Assembly: GCF_900183385.1 (NCBI RefSeq)
Contig: NZ_FXUT01000004.1
Location: 124,001 to 188,000 of the forward strand
Source: Listeria costaricensis
Lineage (GTDB): Bacteria; Bacillota; Bacilli; Lactobacillales; Listeriaceae
Length of the DNA: 64,000 nt
Direction of reading: 5' to 3'
Shown here: positions 35,827-44,812 of the stretch, piece by piece
Numbering within the stretch: the stretch's first letter is position 1
Layout of the letters: every line of letters starts with the position of its first letter
The notes under the pieces: model-generated
The model's input: only the letters and a program-made list of their open reading frames with translations
What the model was told of the DNA's origin: nothing
Database searches by the model: none
Program-made: the position numbers and the translations under genes

Positions 35827-38160
35827 TTATTTAAATAGATAGTCGATGATTCGGTCGCCGATTTTCTTACGTTCACCTTGATAAGGAAAGCAGTGCATAT
35901 GAACGGCTGGGTTGAAATTCAGCTCAATGATGGCAGCTTGTTCATAGGCAGTTGGATCAGGAGGCAGGATAATATCTACGCCGCAAAATTTTGCGCCCAC
36001 CACCTGCGTACACTGAATGGCGAGCTGCTTGTAATGCTCATCCATTTCTGCCGTCACGTCAATACTGTCTCCACCGGTACTAATATTGGAGTTTTCTCGC
36101 AGGTAAACAATCTGATCGGGTGCCGGAATGCTTTCAAAATTAAGTCCCTGTACGGACAACATTAGTGTTTCTTCAGGTCCGCTTTGAATCTGTTCGAGCG
36201 GTTTCAGGTGATCCGTCCCTCGCAGTGGATCGCTGTTTTTCTGTGCTACGAGTTCAGCGACAGTATGGATGCCGTCTCCCACTACATTGGCGGGAATGCG
36301 GCGCATCACGGCTTCTACTTTATCATCGATCACAAGGAAGCGGTATTCTTCACCGGGGATAAATTCTTCCACAATGACGGCCTGATCATAACTAAAGGCA
36401 ATATCGAGCGCTTCATGATAATCTTTTTCTGAAAAGCTGGCTTTGAAAATGCTGATACCCAGGCCATAATTGGTCGACTTTGGCTTGACGACAATGGCCT
36501 TGTCACGAAAATCAGGATAGGCTTCCAGAGCTGCGGCCTGATCGGTGAAGCTTTCGCCGAACGGGACGCGAATACCGTTTTCAGCCAGCACCTGCTTGGT
36601 CACGACCTTGTTTTCCATTAGTAGAACGGTCACATATTGATCACGAGCTGTTTTTGTCGCCTGTTTGACGTATTCGACATGTGTGCCGTCCTTCAATCGA
36701 AGAAAATTTTCACTGCGGTCGAGGATCTCGAACTGGATGCCTCTTTTGACGGCGGATTGGATCAGAATTTGGGTGGACAGTTCCATATCTTCATAGCCGG
36801 CAAATTGGTAGGCGGTGGCATCGGAATCAGCCAGCGCCAGTCGAGCGGCTTCCAAGTGGTAGTCCAGATAGCCCATTTGCTTGACTCGTTCGACTGTCTG
36901 CCAGGCAATGGTTTTTTGCGGATCGAGAATGCGTTCTTTTTGCTGGCGGATCGTTTTGAGAAGAAGCTCACGATCATGGGCAAATGTTTCAATAAGCTGC
37001 TGCATTTTATCAAGCTCGGCAAGGGCCGCTTCGACAAAGGGCTTTTCGCTTTCGTCGCATTCGGTAATCGGCGGTTGGCTGAGGCCGTAAAGGGCAATCT
37101 GTTCTTCATTGTGGTCGGAAATCGTCTGGCTGTTGTGACAAAGTTCCGTATCTGCACTGAGCAGTCCGGCGATCAAAAACACATGCACAAAACGAAGCGT
37201 TTCCTTAGAGATGCCGTTCGGTTCAAGCGGATCCAAATCGAGCGACCGGATTTCCAAATATTCCACGCCATTTTCGGCCAATGAGTCGAGCGATTGATCG
37301 GTATGGCTGTTTTTCAAGCGAATCGGATTATAAAATTCCCGCATGCTATTGATTTTGCCTTCCGTAATATGCTGGCGAATCGTTTCAATATAGCTGTCGA
37401 AGGAATTGTAATCAATATGAAGCGGCGTCTTATTTTTGTAGCCAAATGGGCTGTTTCGGAGCGATATGCCATTTTCCATCCACATCACCCCATCGTCGAG
37501 CGGCTTTTCAGCAGGCGTTGCCGTGTAACCAGTCGGATAGATGGAACCTGCACCAGTCAGATAGACCAGCAGCCAGCGGTTTTTCATAAAATATTTGGCC
37601 GTCTTGACGTACATTCGGTTTCGGAAATCGGCTATTGTCTCCTGCTCCACATGATATTCTTCGTATAGACCTGCCAGCAGTTTTTCTGAGAAGGAAAAAT
37701 TATAATGAATTCCAGAAAGAAGCTGAATTTTCTTCCCATATTCGCGAGCCAAATGTTCCCGATATAAACGGTTTGGATGGTCGGGCGTCCGGTAGACGGC
37801 AATCGGAATGTCCTCTTCTGCTGGGAGAAGGGCGGGATTGCTGTTCGGCCAAAGCAGTTCGCCGTTTTCCAGTTCTAAAGAGACGATATTTTGAAGATTC
37901 TTCACGAAGTCAAAAACTTCATCGATGGAATTGCAGACGGGTGTAATCATTTCGACTTGGCTTTCGGAAAAATCAGTTTTGATATAGGGGTTATCTTCTT
38001 TGGCGCCAAATGCGGCCGGGTGAGGCGTCAGTGCTAATTTTCCGTCAGGCGTGACACGTAGATTTTCCTTTTCTAACCCAAAATGACCGCTAAAAAGTTC
38101 GCGGCTGATTTTAGGGCGCTTTTCTAAAAAATGAATCAATTTATGATCTAATGCTAGCAT
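35827..38160 (-). CDS. gshF: Bifunctional glutamate-cysteine ligase / glutathione synthetase
   Basis: A 777-residue fusion that makes glutathione from glutamate, cysteine and glycine. The GshA-type ligase domain spans about 1-460 (SGHFGLEKENLRVTPDG, PVCNSIDEVF, TGYTATPAEKPLD). The ATP-grasp domain spans about 490-777 (KPKSTNYGLGISIFK, VEEFIPGEEYRFLVID, ELNFNPAVHMHCFPY). This fused form is typical of Listeria and some streptococci and enterococci. GAGGTGAAACT precedes the ATG. In Listeria, glutathione activates the virulence regulator PrfA; prfA is not in this window. Confidence 0.96.
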   Translation of the reverse strand: MLALDHKLIHFLEKRPKISRELFSGHFGLEKENLRVTPDGKLALTPHPAAFGAKEDNPYIKTDFSESQVEMITPVCNSIDEVFDFVKNLQNIVSLELENGELLWPNSNPALLPAEEDIPIAVYRTPDHPNRLYREHLAREYGKKIQLLSGIHYNFSFSEKLLAGLYEEYHVEQETIADFRNRMYVKTAKYFMKNRWLLVYLTGAGSIYPTGYTATPAEKPLDDGVMWMENGISLRNSPFGYKNKTPLHIDYNSFDSYIETIRQHITEGKINSMREFYNPIRLKNSHTDQSLDSLAENGVEYLEIRSLDLDPLEPNGISKETLRFVHVFLIAGLLSADTELCHNSQTISDHNEEQIALYGLSQPPITECDESEKPFVEAALAELDKMQQLIETFAHDRELLLKTIRQQKERILDPQKTIAWQTVERVKQMGYLDYHLEAARLALADSDATAYQFAGYEDMELSTQILIQSAVKRGIQFEILDRSENFLRLKDGTHVEYVKQATKTARDQYVTVLLMENKVVTKQVLAENGIRVPFGESFTDQAAALEAYPDFRDKAIVVKPKSTNYGLGISIFKASFSEKDYHEALDIAFSYDQAVIVEEFIPGEEYRFLVIDDKVEAVMRRIPANVVGDGIHTVAELVAQKNSDPLRGTDHLKPLEQIQSGPEETLMLSVQGLNFESIPAPDQIVYLRENSNISTGGDSIDVTAEMDEHYKQLAIQCTQVVGAKFCGVDIILPPDPTAYEQAAIIELNFNPAVHMHCFPYQGERKKIGDRIIDYLFK

Positions 38161-38243
38161 AGTTTCACCTCGATGGTTCTATTTTCATAGCCTAATCTTA
38201 CAACAAAGTCGAGTTTTATCCTAATAATTGGTTTATAAAAAGC

Positions 38244-38279
38244 TTTACGAAAAGGAGTGTATTAAGTATAATAATACAC
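38244..38279 (+). promoter_or_regulatory. GntR/YtrA-type promoter and operator
   Basis: TTTACG (38244-38249), 17 bases and TATAAT (38267-38272) form the promoter. The -10 sits inside an inverted repeat with arms GTGTATT (38257-38263) and AATACAC (38273-38279), resembling operators of YtrA-type regulators. Self-repression by the next gene is inferred. Confidence 0.7.
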
Positions 38280-38313
38280 GTTAAACACCGTTATCAAATG
38301 AGGGGAGTTTGTT

Positions 38314-38697
38314 ATGTATCAGCTGAATTTAAAGAGTAACAGCCCGATTTATGAACAAATCGTAACGGAGATCAAGGAAATGTGTGCGAAAGGTCTTTTA
38401 AAGCCTCATGAAAAACTGCCCTCTGTGCGAGAATCGTCTGTGCAGATGCTGGTCAATCCGAATACAGTTGGCAAGGCGTATAAAGAATTGGAGCGGCAAG
38501 GTGTCATCTATACAATGAAGGGAAAGGGCAGTTTTGTCAGTGAACGCAGTCATCAGAAACCGACACGTCATGAACTGGAAAACTTTGACGAGTCTTTGAA
38601 AAAGCTTATCGTTGAGGCGGATTTTCTGCAGATTGACCGGGAGGCATTGCAGCATAAAATTAACCAATTTTATCAGAGTTTGGAGGGCCAAAAATGA
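38314..38697 (+). CDS. GntR family regulator, YtrA subfamily
   Basis: A 127-residue winged-helix regulator: SPIYEQIVTEIKEMCAKGLL, LPSVRESSVQMLVNPNTVGK and YKELERQGVIYTMKGKGSFV. It has only a short helical C-terminal extension, the YtrA form, which usually represses an adjacent ABC transporter. It overlaps the ATPase gene by 4 bases. GGGGAG precedes ATG 38314. Confidence 0.93.
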   Translation: MYQLNLKSNSPIYEQIVTEIKEMCAKGLLKPHEKLPSVRESSVQMLVNPNTVGKAYKELERQGVIYTMKGKGSFVSERSHQKPTRHELENFDESLKKLIVEADFLQIDREALQHKINQFYQSLEGQK

Positions 38698-39581
38698 AGG
38701 TCAGTCATTTATCAAAAACAATCGAAAAAAATCAAGTGCTGCAGGATGTTTCATTTGAATTGCGGCCGGGAGAAATCACGGCGCTTATCGGGCGTAATGG
38801 CGTTGGGAAAACCACCTTGTTTTCTACAATGACGGGGATTTATCTGCCGGACAGCGGGGATGTTGAAATTGATGGAAAGAGCATCTATCGTCACCCGGAA
38901 GTGAAAGAAGGGTTGTTTTTTCTGGAAGACAGCATGAACTATTTCAACACGTACAGTGTGAAATCTGTTGTAAGGATGTATCGGACGATTTACAAAGAAT
39001 TTGATGAAGCCTTCTTTTATCAGCTGTTGGATCGCTTTGAGTTGCCGCGGCATGCGAAGATCATCTCCTTTTCAAAGGGGAGAAAAGCGCTGTTCTTCAT
39101 GATTCTGGCATTTTCGCTGAATGTAGATTATTTGTTGCTGGATGAGCCGATGGACGGGTTGGATGTGATTATTAGGAAAGAGATTCTTCAATTTATCATT
39201 GAAACGGTGGCGCTGAAAAAGACGAGTGTCGTGATTGCCTCTCATCGGCTGGATGAATTGGAAAGCATTGCCGACCGGGTGATCGTTTTGAAAGGGTCGC
39301 GAATCGAGTTGGATTACTATTTGGAGGAGCTTCGCGCGTCATCCATGAAAATTCAAGTGGCTTTTCGTACCAAATTTATTCCGGATTTTGTGAAAGAAGG
39401 GGCGGAACTGCTGAGTCGAAATGGCAGGATCTATACGCTACTTGTCACTAAAAATACAGAAGGTTTTATAGAAGCGCTCAAAGCAGAAAAGCCTGTTCTC
39501 TATGAAGAAATGCTGATTACGATTGAGGATATTTTCACTTTGCGGTTGGCGGACGATAAGATCGACTATTATGAGTTGTAG
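38694..39581 (+). CDS. ABC transporter ATP-binding protein
   Basis: A 295-residue ATPase: Walker A GRNGVGKTTLF (near residue 35), a Q-loop region around EDSMNYFNTYSV, Walker B YLLLDEPMDGLD and a switch His in ASHRLDEL. The signature loop reads SFSKGRKALFF instead of LSGGQ, a variant common in YtrB-like transporters. The C-terminal 90 residues are extra. It probably pairs with the two following permeases. Confidence 0.92.
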   Translation: MKVSHLSKTIEKNQVLQDVSFELRPGEITALIGRNGVGKTTLFSTMTGIYLPDSGDVEIDGKSIYRHPEVKEGLFFLEDSMNYFNTYSVKSVVRMYRTIYKEFDEAFFYQLLDRFELPRHAKIISFSKGRKALFFMILAFSLNVDYLLLDEPMDGLDVIIRKEILQFIIETVALKKTSVVIASHRLDELESIADRVIVLKGSRIELDYYLEELRASSMKIQVAFRTKFIPDFVKEGAELLSRNGRIYTLLVTKNTEGFIEALKAEKPVLYEEMLITIEDIFTLRLADDKIDYYEL

Positions 39582-39590
39582 AGGTGTGAG

Positions 39591-40706
39591 ATGAACAACT
39601 TTACTTTATGGAAAAAAGAATTTTGGACATATCGCTACCTGCTTATAATCGTTTTTGTCTTATTTCTGCTGATTCAAGGCGGTGGACTGATGAAAGATGG
39701 AACTTACTGGCAGGAGGTATATGATCAGTTTCAATCAAGTGAATTTTTGGCCTTGCAGAAGGATCCAAAGCAAAAGATGAGTCCGGAAGATATTGAAAGT
39801 GCGCTGACAGTTATTGGTCCACAGGTTGGCGAAAAAATGAATCACTATGTCCTCTACTTTTCAAAAATGCGCTATTCAGGCTTTCTGCTGCTACTGCCGA
39901 TTTTTCTTGGCTATGCAATGGTCTCGGGAGAACGGTTGATGCGGCGTAACCACTTTACGTTGGGATTGCCGTTTTCGCGGCGCTCAATTATACTTGCCAA
40001 GTTGGGGCTGGGAATAGTGACGATTGTGGCCAGCTATTTGATCAGTTTGTTGATCGGTTATTGGCAGTTTTTGCGCGTCGTGCCTGAACAGTATATACAA
40101 ATCGATTGGAGCCATGCGACTTGGACGATACTAAGCAATCTGATGGTCTATCTTCTTCTATTCAGTTTCTCGGTTTTAGTTGGACTGGTTGTCGGGCGGA
40201 CACTGCCGGCGCTGATTGTACTGGGACTCATTCTTGTGGGTGTTTCATACAGTTACGGAGCGGTCTTTCAGCTGGCTAACGTATTGTTTCCAGCGCTGAT
40301 ACAGAAAACGAGTTTCTCGGATTATTTTGGTGCATTCATTATTGATGGCAACAGTACTGGCGCGTCGGGACCGTTTATTCTTCAGTTGATCCTGTTTCTT
40401 TTTGCAATTGGCGCTTCGGTTCTTTTGTATATGCGGTTTTCTGCTGAAAAGGATAGCCGATTTTTCCCATTTGCAGCATTAAAATGGGTGGTGATCAGTT
40501 TTGTGTTATTAATAGTGACGCAATCTGTCTCAATTTTGATAGAAACAGATCCAAGCCGAAATGGTTTATCGTATATTTCCGGCGATACGGCTTTTATTCT
40601 TTTACAGATTGGTCTCTTTAGTTTGTTGTTGATTGCGGCCATTGTGACGGATAGAGTGATTCATCGCTTATACAATCCGAAAAAAGGGAGGGTGAAAACA
40701 TCATGA
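39591..40706 (+). CDS. ABC transporter permease, first copy
   Basis: A 371-residue membrane protein with an N-terminal segment, an extracytosolic loop of about 70 residues (MKDGTYWQEVYDQFQSSEF), then about seven more hydrophobic segments. Motifs ERLMRRNHFTLGLPFSRRSI resemble ABC-2 type permeases. It overlaps the next permease by 4 bases, and the two share topology and the loop motif EDI..SLTV, so they are diverged duplicates. The transported substrate is unknown; envelope stress or peptide export is typical for YtrA-controlled systems. Confidence 0.85.
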   Translation: MNNFTLWKKEFWTYRYLLIIVFVLFLLIQGGGLMKDGTYWQEVYDQFQSSEFLALQKDPKQKMSPEDIESALTVIGPQVGEKMNHYVLYFSKMRYSGFLLLLPIFLGYAMVSGERLMRRNHFTLGLPFSRRSIILAKLGLGIVTIVASYLISLLIGYWQFLRVVPEQYIQIDWSHATWTILSNLMVYLLLFSFSVLVGLVVGRTLPALIVLGLILVGVSYSYGAVFQLANVLFPALIQKTSFSDYFGAFIIDGNSTGASGPFILQLILFLFAIGASVLLYMRFSAEKDSRFFPFAALKWVVISFVLLIVTQSVSILIETDPSRNGLSYISGDTAFILLQIGLFSLLLIAAIVTDRVIHRLYNPKKGRVKTS

Positions 40707-41842
40707 GAAATAGAGGTTTATGGTATAAAGAATGGCTAGGAATACGTTGGTTTGCATTGGTGATTTTCATTCTCTTTTTAGGTGGGATATTCTGGGGCAT
40801 CTTTAATGACGTCAATCGGTGGCATGAAACGGTTGATTACTATGATTCGGATGCGTTTGCTGAAATGCAGAAGGAAAGTAAAGATGATTATATGACGGCG
40901 GAGGATATCAATAATAGTTTGACCGTTGTTTATCTTGTTCAGCCAAATTATGAGCCATTTATCAATCCGGCGTATGTAGATTCAACTAATTTTGTCTTTT
41001 ACTTTCCGTACAGTTTGTTTTTCTTATTTATTAAAATTGCCGTGTTTGGGCTAGGGTTGTTTTTAGTGCTTTTTGAACGGTTTACGCGAGGCAATCGACT
41101 GATGGCCACTTTGCCTTACAAACGGTCACGTGTGATGGCTGTGCGGCTGATCATTACCAGTTCAGTCATTACCATGAGCTTTCTTATCAGCGTGGGACTG
41201 GGATTATTATATATCAATCAGTCGATCGACCCGGACTTTATCCAGTGGGACGTTTCGCGCTTGTTGCTGCTTTTGGGCAGTTCCTGGCTGTCCTATCTGC
41301 TACTGTTTCTCTCGGCGATTGTGATCGGACTGGCGATTGCTTCACCGCTTGCTGGGGTTTTGATCGGGATGGGGACGATTTTTGTGCCTAACGTGTTGAT
41401 TACAAGCATTGATAAGTTGTTTTTGATGAAAGCTAATCATTTGGCCACTATACAGGAGATGAAAAGTATTATTCCGCTCGAAGACTGCATCAATATTTTT
41501 GCGCCATTCAATATGCAAAGTGATTCCGCTTTTGTTCCGCTATTTTATGGCGTGTTAGCGCTCAGCTTGACGGTGCTGGCGATTCTCATGTATAAATACC
41601 AGGCCATTGAAAAAAATGGGCAGCTCTTTGCTTTTGATTGGATCAAGTGGGTTGTTTATGGTGGCTTTTCCATCAGTACGGCACTTGCTATCACCAATTT
41701 AATTGACGGAAATTACACAAAAGGGCTTCAAATGAACACTTATTTTGTGATTGCTGGTCTGATTGCAGTGGTTCTGTTTATTGCGATAGCGGTGATTGTG
41801 AAGCGTCTAATGGCCTATTTCCAAATGGCAAAAACCAGTTAA
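40703..41842 (+). CDS. ABC transporter permease, second copy
   Basis: A 379-residue paralogue of the preceding permease with the same plan: an N-terminal segment, an extracytosolic loop (NDVNRWHETVDYYDSDAFAEM), then about seven segments, including ERFTRGNRLMATLPYKRSR. With its partner and the ATPase it would form a heterodimeric exporter. It is the last gene of the YtrA-type operon. Confidence 0.85.
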   Translation: MRNRGLWYKEWLGIRWFALVIFILFLGGIFWGIFNDVNRWHETVDYYDSDAFAEMQKESKDDYMTAEDINNSLTVVYLVQPNYEPFINPAYVDSTNFVFYFPYSLFFLFIKIAVFGLGLFLVLFERFTRGNRLMATLPYKRSRVMAVRLIITSSVITMSFLISVGLGLLYINQSIDPDFIQWDVSRLLLLLGSSWLSYLLLFLSAIVIGLAIASPLAGVLIGMGTIFVPNVLITSIDKLFLMKANHLATIQEMKSIIPLEDCINIFAPFNMQSDSAFVPLFYGVLALSLTVLAILMYKYQAIEKNGQLFAFDWIKWVVYGGFSISTALAITNLIDGNYTKGLQMNTYFVIAGLIAVVLFIAIAVIVKRLMAYFQMAKTS

Positions 41843-41920
41843 AAGTTCCGCTTTTCGTTCCGTTTTTTTGGTAAGTAGGTTATAATGGGGAGGAGAAAAG
41901 AGTTAGGAGGAGCAGAGTTA

Positions 41921-42583
41921 GTGAGTACAGAAACAGAAGCTGTAAAGCAGCCTTTAAGCGAACTGAAGTCAGGTCTGACAAAGCGCAACTTGCAGTACGT
42001 CCATGAAGTTGAAAAGCATTTGCAGACAACGGACTATTCCGGTGCGCAAAAAGAGCAGATTGTTTATGAAATGACAGAAAAAATTCTGATCCAGCAAAAG
42101 CAGGGCGTGACAGCGCGTAAGTTGTTTGACTTAACGCCGACTGAATATGTGGCTGCTTTGACCGTTCAAACGAAAAAAGCGTCACCTCAGGGGGATGTAG
42201 CAACAGGGTGGATCGTCCTTGACGGTGCACTGCTCGTTCTGGGTGCTATGATGCTGATTACAGGTCTTAGTGCACTTATGGGCGGTCAGACAATGGGGAT
42301 TGTCGTATTGCTGATCACAGGGGGCGTCGGTGGTTTTGCGATGCTGATCCTGCGTAAATATGCAGCAGGAATGCGCGAAAAGGAAAAAGGTGCGACGCTT
42401 AAGTATATTTTAGTGGCAGTCGGTGTTATTTTTGTCTGGATGTTCATCATGACGTTCGTACAAGTCATCTTGCCACCGTCCATCAACGTTTCGCTTGATC
42501 CGATTGTGACATGTGTCATCGGTGCCTTGGCATTGGTTTTGAAATTCTATGTCAAACGCAAAAAAAATATTCCGAACTTCTAA
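41921..42583 (+). CDS. DUF1129 family membrane protein
   Basis: About 220 residues: a soluble N-terminal helical region (LTKRNLQYVHEVEKHLQTTDYS, KLFDLTPTEYVA) and four C-terminal membrane segments, the DUF1129 (PF06570) layout. GTG 41921 is chosen because TAGGAGG lies 9 bases upstream; the earlier in-frame ATG (41885) falls inside a TATAAT at 41881-41886 that looks like the promoter. The function is unknown. Confidence 0.82.
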   Translation: MSTETEAVKQPLSELKSGLTKRNLQYVHEVEKHLQTTDYSGAQKEQIVYEMTEKILIQQKQGVTARKLFDLTPTEYVAALTVQTKKASPQGDVATGWIVLDGALLVLGAMMLITGLSALMGGQTMGIVVLLITGGVGGFAMLILRKYAAGMREKEKGATLKYILVAVGVIFVWMFIMTFVQVILPPSINVSLDPIVTCVIGALALVLKFYVKRKKNIPNF

Positions 42584-42646
42584 GCAGTTTGAGCTTGCAG
42601 CAGTTTCTTTGTTGCGGGCTCGCTGCTTTTCTTGAAGGTTGGGAAT

Positions 42647-42660
42647 ATTTCCCGGGGAAT
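42647..42660. other. Noc-binding-site-like palindrome
   Basis: ATTTCCCGGGGAAT differs at one base from ATTTCCCGGGAAAT. It lies in the intergenic gap before the RpiR gene and partly serves as its ribosome-site upstream region. Weak evidence on its own. Confidence 0.4.
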
Positions 42661-42684
42661 AATTTGGCAAAGGGGAGGTAGGAA

Positions 42685-43413
42685 ATGTTTTCCTATGAGG
42701 TCATCAAGCAGTTTACGAGTACAGAACAGCATTTGTACAGCTATATCATGGAGAATCGTGACCGGGTGATTTACATGCGGGTGCGCGAGCTTTCAGAAGC
42801 CACGCATGTATCGCCGGCCAGCATCGTTCGTTTTACGCGTAAGCTGGGTTGCGAAGGCTTTTCCGAATTCAAGCTCAAACTCAAGCAGGAAATGCAGGCG
42901 CAGACGAAAAAGAAAACGGTCGACACGGTGGACGTGCTGGAAGAATTCTTTGAGCGGACGATGAATCGTGATTATGACAGTCAGCTGGATGCGGCAGTGG
43001 AGATGATTCGGGCGGCAGGGCTGGTTGTGTTTTTTGGCATTGGAACGTCTGGAATTTTGGCGGAATACGGCTCGCGTTATTTTTCCAATTTGAAGAAACG
43101 GACATTTTATATTAAGGATCCGTTTTATCCTAATGCGGGGGAGCAATTTGAAAATGCGGTGATGATTATTTTGTCGGTCTCTGGGGAAACGGATCAGGTG
43201 ATTGAACAAGCGCAGAATATGCGGGAATATGGCAGTAAAATCATTAGCATTACAAATACAAGTAAAAACACGCTGGCTAGTTTGTCGGATGTGAATATTC
43301 CGTACTATGTGACGCAGGAAATGGTCGATCGGACGAATATCACGACGCAGATTCCCGTCTTGTTTTTGCTTGAAGCGATGGCGAAGAAAAATTACAACCG
43401 TGAACAGGGGTGA
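42685..43413 (+). CDS. RpiR family transcriptional regulator
   Basis: A 242-residue regulator: N-terminal HTH (about 1-75, RVRELSEATHVSPASIVRFTRKLGCEGFSEFK; key part from about residue 30 to 60) and a C-terminal SIS sugar-phosphate-binding domain (FFGIGTSGILAEYGSRYF, ILSVSGETDQVIEQA). Such proteins sense sugar phosphates. It is followed with 4-base overlap by a GNAT gene. GGGGAGG precedes ATG 42685. Its target is unclear; the fucose-type or GH1 operons nearby are candidates. Confidence 0.9.
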   Translation: MFSYEVIKQFTSTEQHLYSYIMENRDRVIYMRVRELSEATHVSPASIVRFTRKLGCEGFSEFKLKLKQEMQAQTKKKTVDTVDVLEEFFERTMNRDYDSQLDAAVEMIRAAGLVVFFGIGTSGILAEYGSRYFSNLKKRTFYIKDPFYPNAGEQFENAVMIILSVSGETDQVIEQAQNMREYGSKIISITNTSKNTLASLSDVNIPYYVTQEMVDRTNITTQIPVLFLLEAMAKKNYNREQG

Positions 43414-43949
43414 CAAGTGTGGAGATTTGGCTGAGAAAGGCGGAAGAAGGCGATGTTGCCCAGTTGCTGGCGTGGTATCTGGATCCTGAGACGATGCGCC
43501 ATGTGGGTTTTCCGAATGGGCTCTCAGAGGAAGCGGAGGACATTCTGGCGCGGATCGAGAGTGGCACGCGTCTGATGATTATGAAGGGTGAGCAGGCGAT
43601 CGGCGAATGCAATTATCGGCAGACGGAAACGGGTAGTTATGCAGTCGGAATCAAGGTTTGTGAGGCGGATGAACGCGGCAGAGGGTACGGAAAGACTAGT
43701 CTTCAACTTTTGCTGCAAGCCATTTTTGAGGCGGGGCTGACGGAGGAGATTGAGTTGACGGTCCTTCAAGAGAACCGCCGAGCGATTGGTCTTTATGAAA
43801 AAGTGGGCTTCAAAACGACCGATAGACGGGAAGCGGACTTTATCGATGAGGAGCAAAAGAGACATGCGGTTCAGCATATGGCGCTTCAAAAGGTGGATTT
43901 TTGGCTACCAGAGGACTTCGCATCCGGCGGCTGTGATTTTATCAAGTAG
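43410..43949 (+). CDS. GNAT family N-acetyltransferase
   Basis: About 179 residues with the GNAT fold: an acetyl-CoA loop DERGRGYGKTSLQLLL near residue 90, and LTVLQENRRAIGLYEKVGFK near 115-135. GTG 43410 overlaps the RpiR stop; GTG 43419 is the alternative. The substrate is unknown. Its 3' end overlaps the convergent DeoR gene by 45 bases, and its last residues (FASGGCDFIK) are thus encoded opposite the DeoR C-terminus. Confidence 0.85.
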   Translation: MTSVEIWLRKAEEGDVAQLLAWYLDPETMRHVGFPNGLSEEAEDILARIESGTRLMIMKGEQAIGECNYRQTETGSYAVGIKVCEADERGRGYGKTSLQLLLQAIFEAGLTEEIELTVLQENRRAIGLYEKVGFKTTDRREADFIDEEQKRHAVQHMALQKVDFWLPEDFASGGCDFIK

Positions 43950-44660
43950 CGGTTTAGGCGGTGCCGCACTACAAATCAATACGTCGATTTTATCAAATGA
44001 AGTGAGCTTGAAGAAATGTGATTGTCCCAGTTTACTGTTATCACACAACATAACAGTCATGGCTGCGTTGGCAATCATTTTTTGTTTGATGAGTGCTTGA
44101 TTTTGATTGGCTTCGTAGAGACCGTTTTCGTCAATGCCGCGACAGCTCAAAAAGGCAATGTCAGCCCGGAAATTCGGCAGGAAATCGCCGGCAAATTCGC
44201 CTACAACGGAAGCGGAGTCGGTTTTAACCTCGCCACCTGCGATGAAAGTGGTGATATTATCCATGCCACTTAGGCCCAGGGCGGTTTTGAGGCCGTTTGT
44301 GACGACGATCAGCTTGGTAAGGTCGCCGAGGTGCGGGACGAGATGGTTGACGGTGCTGCTGGAGTCGAGGAACAAGGCTTGTCCGTCTGTCAGGAAAGTG
44401 GTGGCAAGCTCTGCGATGGCTTGCTTTTCAGCGGGGTGCTCCATTTCGCGAAAAAAATGGGACATTTCGGTATTTGTGGCGGGCACAAGTGAGACGCTGC
44501 CGTGGAATCGCTTGATCAGGCCGTTTTTCTCAAGCTCGATTAAGTCGCGGCGAATGGTGGCGGGGCTGGCGAACAGCGCTTCTGACAAGGCTTGTGGCGC
44601 GATATGTTTTTTCTTGCGCAGGATTTGCATGATTTTTTCCATCCGTTCATTGGTTTGCAT
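43905..44660 (-). CDS. DeoR family transcriptional repressor
   Basis: About 251 residues: N-terminal winged helix (MEKIMQILRKKKHIAPQALS, SPATIRRDLIELEKNGLIKR) and a C-terminal sugar-phosphate sensor domain (DGQALFLDSSSTVNHL, VTNGLKTA, GGEVKTDSASVVG). ATG 44660 follows GAGGAGG. It is divergent from the fucose-type operon, so it probably represses that operon and responds to a pathway intermediate such as fuculose-1-phosphate. Confidence 0.9.
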   Translation of the reverse strand: MQTNERMEKIMQILRKKKHIAPQALSEALFASPATIRRDLIELEKNGLIKRFHGSVSLVPATNTEMSHFFREMEHPAEKQAIAELATTFLTDGQALFLDSSSTVNHLVPHLGDLTKLIVVTNGLKTALGLSGMDNITTFIAGGEVKTDSASVVGEFAGDFLPNFRADIAFLSCRGIDENGLYEANQNQALIKQKMIANAAMTVMLCDNSKLGQSHFFKLTSFDKIDVLICSAAPPKPLLDKITAAGCEVLW

Positions 44661-44716
44661 CAATCGTAACGCCTCCTCATGAATTTTTTTGATGAATGTT
44701 GAAGAAATTATATCAT

Positions 44717-44780
44717 TGGAAGCGCTGTTTTTTCAACTTTTCCTTCAAGTATTAACATTTGCCGGAATCATTTTTATACT
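44717..44780 (+). promoter_or_regulatory. Promoter of the fucose-type operon with cre-like site
   Basis: TTAACA (44752-44757), 17 bases and TATACT (44775-44780) form a good promoter. TGGAAGCGCTGTTT (44717-44730) matches 13 of 14 cre positions and lies just upstream of it, between the divergent genes, so CcpA could affect both directions. Confidence 0.7.
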
Positions 44781-44812
44781 GAGAGAGAAATCAATGACGG
44801 GAGGAAATGAAC

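Noticed and set aside
36637-37284. 215-codon plus-strand ORF opposite gshF
   Set aside because: It is fully antisense to a conserved enzyme gene, has no ribosome site and an atypical composition.
42793-43416. 207-codon minus-strand ORF opposite the RpiR gene
   Set aside because: Arg/His-rich shadow of the RpiR coding frame.
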